From Bacteroidales bacterium (GTDB lineage: Bacteria; Bacteroidota; Bacteroidia; Bacteroidales; P3), in NCBI GenBank assembly GCA_031286005.1, contig JAITVC010000226.1, positions 1 through 21,573 of the forward strand: 21,573 nt of DNA. The letters run 5' to 3'. A program made the translations under genes and the position numbers. Of the stretch, positions 1 through 7,500 are shown piece by piece (positions within the stretch are counted from its first letter, which is position 1; the number at the start of each line of letters is the position of its first letter). The notes beneath the pieces are model-generated. The model ran no database searches and had not been told where the DNA came from. It saw only the letters and a program-made list of their open reading frames with translations.

Positions 1-2510
1 TTGTGTTGCACGATATTGGTATGCACACGGAATTTTCGACTTTTAAAGCAATGATTGATGGAAAATACGATGATGTAAGAGTTGAAATTTTGGATAAAAA
101 AACTTGGCTGGAATTGTGGCAGGATTATTTATCAGAAGTGAGGCATTGGAGTAGCAAGCAAAGGGAAAATGTTTTTGGTAATTCTAACGAAACAATCATT
201 GAACCTAATTTATCAGATAAGGATAAATTGAACGGTACGGACAAAAAATTAATTGGCGAATTTATAAGAAGACATCACGCGAGATTAGCGCACGAAATTG
301 CATTGAAAGATTTTATTGGAAATGAAATGATTCCGTTTGGAAATGAAAATTTAACAAAACAAGACCGACAATTTATAGGTATCGTGGCAAGGAGCCACGG
401 AACGAATATTCGTAATACTTTTGATTATTTGAAAGAAATTGCTTACGGAGTTTGGAGAAATCCAGCAGATATGAATATTGTCTTTTTAATGGTATTGTTG
501 AGAATTGCCGATTATCTACAAATTGATAAAAATCGTACTGATCCCAGTATATTAAAATTAAAAACACTCAACAGTCCTACTTCTATACAAGAACACAAAA
601 TGCATTTAGCAATTTCGCATTTGACATTCAGGAATAAAGATCCCGAATTGATTTCTGTTACTGCCGAGCCGAAAAATGCCCAAATGTATGTGAAAATACA
701 AAATCTTATCAACGACATACAACACGAATTTGATTTATCGTGGTCTATCTTGGGGGAAATTTATGGATTCTTACCTACCGAAAAACCAAAAATAAAATTT
801 AGGAGGATTGCTTCAAATCTTGAATATCCAACTTTTTTACAAAAAATAGACTATGTGCCAAAAAAAATTGCTTTTGAAGTAAATAATGAATTGTCAAAGT
901 TGTTAGTTGCTCCGTTGTATGGCGACCATCCAACTTATGGTGTACGGGAATTGGTACAAAATGCAACTGATGCCTGTAAAGAACGAATAAAAATAGAACA
1001 AGACAAAGAAAATCCAAATTACAAACCAGAAGTAACTGTTTCAGTTGATAAAGTAGATGAAGGAAAATATCTATTTAAAATAAAAGACAATGGCAAAGGT
1101 ATGACACTCGACGAAATATTGAATTACTTTTTGTCTGTTGGATCATCATTTAGACAAAGTACAGAATGGAAAAAAGAATTTATTTCTAGCGAAGGCAAAA
1201 GTCTTGTTTCCAGAAATGGCAAATTTGGAATTGGTGTTTTAGCAGCATTTTTGTTGGGAGACGAAATCTCTGTAAAAACTAAAAACTGTAAAGATAATCA
1301 GGAAGCCTTTGCTTTTACTGCAAATATGAATAGTGACTTTATTGATATTAAAACTATTGATAGTTTTGACATTGGTACAGAAATAGCAATAAGTATATCA
1401 ACAAAGTCAAACTATGATTCATTATCAAAGCCAAATTATAATGGGATTTCTTGGACGGATTGGTATATTGGCGAAATTCCTTCTGTTCAATATCTGATGG
1501 AAGAAGACCAGAAATTTCCAAAAGAGTTCTTTACACCAACAAAAATGCGGAAAATCTATCCTAATAAATACGATAGTGTACAATGGGATTATTCAAAAAA
1601 GGATAATATCAATCCAAACATGTATGTTGCCTGCAATAATATTACCATTACACTATCCCATCATTTCAATAAATTTTCCGATGACAAACACGTAATTGTA
1701 TATAAACCAAATTTGCTGATAGAAGATACGCAAGGGAATTTGCCTCTAAAATTGAATAGAAATGACCTTGATTGTTACAGGTTACCATTCGAGGATGAAT
1801 TGTTTGAAGATGTTGCCAAAGATTTTATAGCACAATTACTTGTGATGCCAATTTCTTCTTCGGAAACAATTAAAAAGCGCTCTGTTTTTCCTCATAATGC
1901 AGATTTCTTGTATTCTACAAATGGTTTCTCTTTGGGTTTAGATTATTTCGTAAATAAAATCACAGGAAAAACCTTGCTAAGAGTTTTGACAAGGGATAAC
2001 ACTGAAATCAAGAACATTTATCCAATCTTTGCAAAATATCCTAACTTAATTATTTCGCCTCTATTTTCTCAATTATGCAATTTGCGAGGACAAGGTGATA
2101 AAGTTGCTCCAAATACGAATTCACATATTCTATTAAGAAAGCAACGATATGGAGAATACTTTGAAGAAGAACGACGGATAAAAAAGTGTCTAATAGATAG
2201 ACATAAAAAACAATGGCATAATGATATATTTGTTTCCTATACGATGTGTGAATATCAAAGTAAATTAAGCCTTTTTGATGAAGCCGAATTTAATCAGATC
2301 TTCAACACGATTGACAATGATATACAGTCAATTCAAGAAATCCCAATTAAATACTTATCTGTACAAAAGAGTGGAGTTATCTTGAATCAATTATTTGAAA
2401 AATACTTTGGCGACAATGTTATAATCCCTTATGATATGGAAGAACGTAAAAAGCACTATCCATTGGCATTTCAGGAATTAAAGGACTATATGAAAGATTA
2501 TGAAAAATAA
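1..2510 (+). CDS. HD-domain / Hsp90-like (GHKL) ATPase fusion protein, 5' end outside window
   Basis: The reading frame is open at the left edge, so the true start lies upstream; 835 residues are visible. Residues 3-4 are the HD of an HD-type metal phosphohydrolase motif (LHDIGMH). Later candidate metal ligands are HH at 91-92, H132 and D170 in LRIADYL. A GHKL/Hsp90-type ATP site follows: the N-box RELVQNATDA (315-324, with E316, N320 and D323), the Mg/adenine loop DNGKGM (362-367) and the glycine-rich lid GKFGIGVLAAF (406-416). Residues from about 430 to the end match nothing I recognise. It is not ordinary HtpG, which has no HD domain and has a different middle domain. Known GHKL proteins hydrolyse ATP to open and close a dimer; HD enzymes cleave phosphoesters, often of nucleotides. 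The combination suggests an ATP-gated hydrolase, possibly a stress or phage-conflict protein, but that is inference. Codons are much more A/T-rich than in the minus-strand operon, suggesting acquisition by transfer. Confidence 0.8.
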   Translation, partial: VLHDIGMHTEFSTFKAMIDGKYDDVRVEILDKKTWLELWQDYLSEVRHWSSKQRENVFGNSNETIIEPNLSDKDKLNGTDKKLIGEFIRRHHARLAHEIALKDFIGNEMIPFGNENLTKQDRQFIGIVARSHGTNIRNTFDYLKEIAYGVWRNPADMNIVFLMVLLRIADYLQIDKNRTDPSILKLKTLNSPTSIQEHKMHLAISHLTFRNKDPELISVTAEPKNAQMYVKIQNLINDIQHEFDLSWSILGEIYGFLPTEKPKIKFRRIASNLEYPTFLQKIDYVPKKIAFEVNNELSKLLVAPLYGDHPTYGVRELVQNATDACKERIKIEQDKENPNYKPEVTVSVDKVDEGKYLFKIKDNGKGMTLDEILNYFLSVGSSFRQSTEWKKEFISSEGKSLVSRNGKFGIGVLAAFLLGDEISVKTKNCKDNQEAFAFTANMNSDFIDIKTIDSFDIGTEIAISISTKSNYDSLSKPNYNGISWTDWYIGEIPSVQYLMEEDQKFPKEFFTPTKMRKIYPNKYDSVQWDYSKKDNINPNMYVACNNITITLSHHFNKFSDDKHVIVYKPNLLIEDTQGNLPLKLNRNDLDCYRLPFEDELFEDVAKDFIAQLLVMPISSSETIKKRSVFPHNADFLYSTNGFSLGLDYFVNKITGKTLLRVLTRDNTEIKNIYPIFAKYPNLIISPLFSQLCNLRGQGDKVAPNTNSHILLRKQRYGEYFEEERRIKKCLIDRHKKQWHNDIFVSYTMCEYQSKLSLFDEAEFNQIFNTIDNDIQSIQEIPIKYLSVQKSGVILNQLFEKYFGDNVIIPYDMEERKKHYPLAFQELKDYMKDYEK

Positions 2511-2565
2511 AAATGATGTCATCAATTTGCTAAAAAAGACCAAACAAATCGGCATTGATGTTTGA
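2500..2565 (+). CDS. Short frame overlapping the HD-Hsp90 stop; probable N-terminus of the next small membrane protein
   Basis: An ATG at 2500 lies inside the last codons of the HD-Hsp90 gene (11-base overlap) and opens a 21-residue frame beginning MKNKNDVINLLKK. It ends at TGA 2563-2565. The peptide is basic and amphipathic, as expected for a cytoplasmic lead-in to a membrane helix. One extra T before the TGA would join it in frame to the hydrophobic frame that follows (reading ...GIDVL-IASTKILWG...). I therefore read it as the 5' half of a broken or frameshifted gene rather than a gene of its own. The overlapping start suggests translational coupling to the upstream ATPase gene. Confidence 0.4.
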   Translation: MKNKNDVINLLKKTKQIGIDV

Positions 2566-2780
2566 TTGCCTCGACCAAAATTCTTTGGGGGTTGATTTTT
2601 CTTTTCGCATATTTAATTCTGTCAAATAACGGTCAAATAAGCATTTCTTTGATTTTCTGCTTCTTATATATTTTATTGGTTGGGAACTTATATTTCAGTC
2701 AAATTAAGAACTATGCCCAAAATGGGATATATTTAGCATGTTTTCTTGATGTACTTTCGGGATTAAATCCTTTTATATAG
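2562..2780 (+). CDS. Small membrane protein frame, only a TTG start, probably frame-broken
   Basis: This frame has 72 residues. Hydrophobic stretches lie at about 8-22 (ILWGLIFLFAYLILS) and 27-46 (ISISLIFCFLYILLVGNLYF), and a weaker third at about 55-70. No ATG is available: the only start is TTG at 2562, which overlaps the preceding TGA as TTGA, a stop-start overlap of the coupling type. A stop lies just upstream in this frame (2556-2558). Either it is translated by re-initiation after the 2500-2565 peptide, or the two are halves of one protein of about 94 residues split by a one-base deletion. No function is recognised. Its position directly behind the HD-Hsp90 gene makes it a candidate membrane partner. 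Its stop ends three bases before the convergent minus-strand gene. Confidence 0.45.
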   Translation: MIASTKILWGLIFLFAYLILSNNGQISISLIFCFLYILLVGNLYFSQIKNYAQNGIYLACFLDVLSGLNPFI

Positions 2781-2783
2781 CCA

Positions 2784-3185
2784 CTATTTGGTTTCTTCTG
2801 CTTTTGATAGGGATTTCATCCAGCGTTGCAGGAAAAACATCTCTAAGACGATGAAAACAACATAGTACACCAAAAAGTCAATCAAGAATTGAAATGCGTA
2901 ATCTTTCACAACAAACACATAACAAACTAACGCTATTAAATAAAGAAACAATTTGGTTAATTTAGCGGTTTGGTAGCGCTGCATTAGTGTTTTTATGTTT
3001 TGAGTGTGCTTTTGTAGAAATACAAACGCCAGCCACTGAATTGCGATGACAAAAGCCAATTCGATAAACCAAAGCGGATGCATGATCGTGGGGTAAAAAT
3101 ATTGTCCCAACGATGAGGCTATGGCCAATACTACACCTACAACGAGCAGTGTAGTGGTATACGTTTTTAAATGTGTGTTAGACAT
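2784..3185 (-). CDS. Four-helix membrane protein, possibly AtpI-like
   Basis: The protein has 133 residues. Four hydrophobic segments lie at about 9-30, 38-57, 77-95 and 98-118, with short charged loops and a charged C-terminal tail (WMKSLSKAEETK). No catalytic motif is visible. It is the last gene of the minus-strand operon, 12 bases after bactofilin. From memory, a bactofilin gene followed by one or two small membrane proteins and then atpB (F0 subunit a) is a common order in Bacteroidota. Size, topology and place would fit the AtpI-like protein of that group, but atpB is not here: the AT-rich HD-Hsp90 region begins three bases further on in the opposite orientation. The AtpI-like assignment rests on context and topology only. 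Confidence 0.7.
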   Translation of the reverse strand: MSNTHLKTYTTTLLVVGVVLAIASSLGQYFYPTIMHPLWFIELAFVIAIQWLAFVFLQKHTQNIKTLMQRYQTAKLTKLFLYLIALVCYVFVVKDYAFQFLIDFLVYYVVFIVLEMFFLQRWMKSLSKAEETK

Positions 3186-3197
3186 GGTTTTTTAGAT

Positions 3198-3566
3198 TTA
3201 ATCTTTGTCAAAAGGTATTTCTGCTTTATGGATATTCATTTGGCAATGGCCATGAAATACAGCTCCTGTTTCTATGGATATTTTGTCGGTTTTCACGTCG
3301 CCAATTAGCTTTGCGGTGGATTTTAGAGCCAAATGCTGTTCTACTGTGATGTTGGCATCTATTTGGCCTTCAAGCTCGGCGTTTTGGCATGCTATACGTC
3401 CGGATACACTTCCGGCTTGTCCAACGATAAGCCGACCTTTACTTGTAATCTCTCCTTCAAAGGCTCCGTCAATACGGATATTTCCGGGTGTATGCAGCTC
3501 GCCTTTAATAATGGTTCCTGCGCTGATGATGTTGTAAGAGCTGAGTGTTTCTGTTTCTTTTGCCAT
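3198..3566 (-). CDS. Bactofilin (polymer-forming cytoskeletal protein)
   Basis: This 122-residue protein has the bactofilin fold signature. Short glycine- and valine-rich strands repeat along the chain (ISAGTIIKGEL, IRIDGAFEGEI, RLIVGQAGSVSGRI, AELEGQIDANITVEQ, AKLIGDVKTDKISIETGAVFHG), as in the right-handed beta-helix core. Short polar tails flank the core, and there is no signal peptide. Bactofilins polymerise without nucleotide into cytoplasmic or membrane-associated filaments that position cell-envelope machinery. The length is usual for the family. The ATG at 3566 begins MAKETETLSSYN, 23 bases after the PorP/SprF stop, in the same operon. Co-transcription with T9SS surface genes could mean it helps place them, but it may equally be a neighbour kept from an ATP-synthase locus. 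Confidence 0.93.
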   Translation of the reverse strand: MAKETETLSSYNIISAGTIIKGELHTPGNIRIDGAFEGEITSKGRLIVGQAGSVSGRIACQNAELEGQIDANITVEQHLALKSTAKLIGDVKTDKISIETGAVFHGHCQMNIHKAEIPFDKD

Positions 3567-3589
3567 GTTTGAAATTTTACGAAATTAGG

Positions 3590-4564
3590 TTAATCAAAAA
3601 ATCGGGGTTCCTGTTCGGCATCTTCCATTTCGGCGATCCGCATTTTGTAGTGCAACACAAGTTCGTGCGAGCCATACGTTTTGAAATATTTATCTTGCCG
3701 GTTATAAAAACTCAATGTGAAATCATAAGCATAACTCAATCGGAGATTCTGGCCAAGGTTGATTCCAAACATGCCTACAAATGTGTTTACATTTCGGAAT
3801 GCGAAGCCAAACCACATCACATCTTTGATGCTTACGGAAGCGCCCAAATCATATTGCATGCTCACTCTATCCATCAGCGCAAGCGTATCGCTCGGATGGG
3901 ATTTGAATTGGAACTCGCTGCGAATTTGTGCTCTCGGCGAAACTTGAATGTCTTTTCCAAATGTGCCTTCCATAAATCCATAGATATGCAAAGGCAGTTT
4001 GTACCAATCATCTGCTCCCATAAAGATGGAATTGAGATGCGTGGCTGAAAATCCCATCGTAAATTTCGGCGAAATATAGGCCAATCCAACATTGAGGTCT
4101 AATCTTGTTTTGGCCTTTGCATTGTTGGCGTCAACTACGAACGGATCCTCTTCCGGGTCGATAAATGAAACACTTTGCATTTTTCGATTAGCAATGCCTG
4201 CACCCAATCCGAGAGCGACGTATTTTTCATCACCAACGGGCACGTGATAGGCATAGTTGAGCAAAACATCAAGTAAGTTGTGCCTTCCTATTCTATCGTT
4301 GAGTACAGACAATCCTACGCCGGATTTATAATCCTTGAAATAGGCTTGCGCTGCCAGCATTTGTGTGGACGGGGCACCTTCAAATCCGATCCATTGTTGG
4401 CGAGCAAACAAATACGCATTGGCATAAGCCGTATTGCCCGTTGTAGCGGGATTGATGTTGAGCCGTGTTAGGTGCTGTTGACTAAACAACGGGTCTTGCT
4501 GTCCCCAAGCCTGAAAACTTAAAGACACTATGATTAGACTGATATAGACTTGAACAAATTTCAT
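3590..4564 (-). CDS. Type IX secretion outer-membrane protein, PorP/SprF family
   Basis: This protein has 324 residues with a signal peptide ending near residue 21 (SFQAWG|QQDPLF). The mature start QQDPLFSQQHLTRLNINPATTGN carries the NPA-TG motif of the PorP/SprF family, followed by the RQQWIGFEGAPSTQ segment typical of it. The remainder is a series of amphipathic beta strands fitting a 14-strand-type outer-membrane barrel. Family members work with the T9SS; SprF is needed for surface delivery of the giant adhesin SprB, which has a type B C-terminal domain. The operon here also holds a type B giant protein, so this is probably its dedicated partner rather than the core PorP. It starts 7 bases after the OmpA-family gene. 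Confidence 0.92.
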   Translation of the reverse strand: MKFVQVYISLIIVSLSFQAWGQQDPLFSQQHLTRLNINPATTGNTAYANAYLFARQQWIGFEGAPSTQMLAAQAYFKDYKSGVGLSVLNDRIGRHNLLDVLLNYAYHVPVGDEKYVALGLGAGIANRKMQSVSFIDPEEDPFVVDANNAKAKTRLDLNVGLAYISPKFTMGFSATHLNSIFMGADDWYKLPLHIYGFMEGTFGKDIQVSPRAQIRSEFQFKSHPSDTLALMDRVSMQYDLGASVSIKDVMWFGFAFRNVNTFVGMFGINLGQNLRLSYAYDFTLSFYNRQDKYFKTYGSHELVLHYKMRIAEMEDAEQEPRFFD

Positions 4565-4571
4565 TTACGGA

Positions 4572-7500
4572 TTATCGGTTTCCATTTCGTTTTTGGTTAA
4601 CAATCCACATTTGTGCTTCAGCCACAGTGATGCGTTGTCCATCAATAAAGGCTACTACATAGCATTCTTTGTTTGCTTCCAAAATACCACGGCATATTCT
4701 GCGGGCTTGTTCCAAATCGGTAAAGTCGCCGATTGTGAATTTGTATAAGCCATCGCGATCTTGATAATAGCTCAATCGCTCCGATGTTGCAGCGTTGATG
4801 TGGTCTTTGAATAGATACAACGGATATTCGGGGGCTTCTTTAAACGCTCCAACTTGTACTCTAAATCTCAAACCTCGCCTGTCGAACGGTTTATTTTCCG
4901 GCACTTCGTAGTCGACACTTTGCAACATGTTTGTGGCCTGTGCATTGTATAGTCGGATGGTGGTTCTACGGTTGAGTGCGTGTTCGTCATCATTGCCTGC
5001 ATGAACCAACAATGGCTCAGACTTACCTGCTGCTTTCGTAATCAAACGTCCTAAATCCAAGCCTTTTTTAGCCAAATAGTCGGTTACACTTTTCAAACGG
5101 CGTTCGGTCAAAGCCACGTTGTATTCGTCAGAACCACGTTCATCGGCATGGGCCGTTACTTCAAACGTTAATTGCGGATTTTTAATGGCGATAATAACCA
5201 TTTTATCCAATTCGCGGTTACCATCACGAATCACCTCAGATTTATCAAAATCATAATAGATATTATTCACATACACTTCTTCGCCTACTTCGGCTAATTT
5301 CGGCAAACATTCGTAAACGATATAATCCTTCGTTTTCGCTGTTTTCACGAGATCGGATTTTTCAACATTTTCGGGCAATTTAGCCATCAAATCAGCCAAT
5401 GCGTTAGATACATTGATGTGATATTTGGTGTTTGGCGCTAAATCCAGATAGGTTACATTTCCGGCGTTATCGGTAAATTTCAAGGTTTTCTTGTCATCTC
5501 CGCTTTGGATGTAAAGTTCTTCTGAAGTTTGATGTTGAACCGGTTGTTCTCCGCAATCCACACATGGGACGTTTGGCGGCAACACTTCCATATTGGCACG
5601 GCGATTTGGGTCGTTGATGCGGTCTTGATAGTTGTGGACAATACGCACGTCGACTTCCTCTTGTTCGTTTTGTGCCACGTGATTTTCTTGTTTAGTTCTA
5701 TTTAAGCATTCTATCACTTCTTCGGGTGTCATGCCCGGACGCATACAATCCGACATATCCAAATCTTCGCGTTCTTTCACTTGCACTTTGTTGGTAAACA
5801 AAGGCCGATCATCTACAGGTGCCGGTACAGGCTCCTCTTCTTGCTCTATGCCAAAAATCGGGAAAGATAACGGCACATTGGTATACGGCGAAAATACTTT
5901 ATCAAAGCCCAACGTATAGTTCATTTTACCAAGAACATCAAAATCTTCCGCACTTTTTACTTCTATACTTTGTGAGAACGTTACCGAATCCCGGAAATAG
6001 GACATCGGAACAGCCGGTCGTCCTTCAAGATTCTTGATAGAATCCGGCACATCAGCAAAGTCTGAATTGAGAAGATCGTCTACAAATATAGGTCTGAAGT
6101 CGGCAGTAGGTTTTCCTATCAACTCATATTGGTCGGGGTTTTCTACAAATTCAAACGTAATCGGCGACAATAATTCATTGGCTACCTGTAGGTCGGAAAG
6201 CATTATCGCACCTTTTTTGATAACGGCTTTTGCGGTGAGTTCTGCGGTTCCATCGTTGAATTGATCTACGCTGTAATACCACGATATAAGCGGAAGGTCG
6301 TCTTGCGGCTCTTCCTCAATTCTTCCCGGTATCGGGTAAGTCATGGGTTCATTGGCATAAGACGTATAATCTTCGTCTTGACCAAGTACGTAATTCGTCG
6401 TTCCGGTTACTTCAAACGGATTTTGATTCTTCAAGATAACCGGTTGTGCAAAGGTTACCGAATCCTTGTAATACGACATGAAAAGCGGATGGTAAACATT
6501 TTCATTTTCTTCAAGCTGGAACGATTTTTTCTCTGCCGGCACGTTTGACGTTGATGCTCCGGCTAAATCATAGTTGTTGGGATCCGGATTGAATGCAAAT
6601 GTTAGCGGCACAAATGGGTCTTCTTGCGGTTCATCAGAAACTAACTCATAGCTTTCTCCTATCGTGGCTTTGGCCACCAAATACGCCGTATCATTGCCCT
6701 CTTCCGGCATATTTACACTATACGTCCAAACAATGGGCGGCACACTGTCTTCCACAACAGCGGCAAGCATCGGATCTTCGTCTGCCGGCATGGTATCTAT
6801 AGGTTCGCCAACACCTTCAACCAATATGGAGAACGGCTCTTTAAAAATAATCGTGGTATCGGGACGTACAAGCGTGTAATTGATCGTTCCTGTAACTTCA
6901 AAATCATCTGGTGTGTTGGCCACAATTGGCATGGCAAACAAGGCTTCCGGTTGGAAATAAGACGTGTCGCACGGCACGTTTTCGCTATTGCTGTCCAAAC
7001 TTGCTTGTGCTATCTGCTTGGCTTCTGATAACGTTTGGATGGAACCCACTTGCGTGTAATTCGACGATGAATCTAATTGGATGGCTAATCTCAAATCTTC
7101 GACACATGGGTTATCCGGCCCCAATAGTTTGGTGAGTGTATCAAACATAGCCATAGCAACCAAATTCACGGTATCGCTATGTTCTTCGGATTGATTCACA
7201 CTGTAATGCCAAATACTTTCAGGTATGCTGTCTTCCGCAGCAGCAAGAACCGGTTCTTCTACCGGCATGGTGTCAACCGACGTTGTATCAAGTATTTCGC
7301 CTACGCCTTTCACCGGTACTGAGAACGGCACGTTTTTGAATATCATTGTCGTATCGGGGCGTTCCGCTGCATAATCGTATGTTCCGGTAATCACAAAATC
7401 ATCCGGAGTATTAGCCACAACCGGTATTGAGAACAGAGCTTCCGGTGCAAAGTAGAGTATTTCGCATGAAATGGTATCTATTCTGTAAATTGTGTCGCCC

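Noticed and set aside
1..2510. HtpG (ordinary Hsp90)
   Set aside because: It has an N-terminal HD domain and no recognisable HtpG middle or dimerisation domain.
2770..2830. Shared terminator between the convergent units
   Set aside because: The stops are three bases apart and I find no convincing stem with a T-run on either side.
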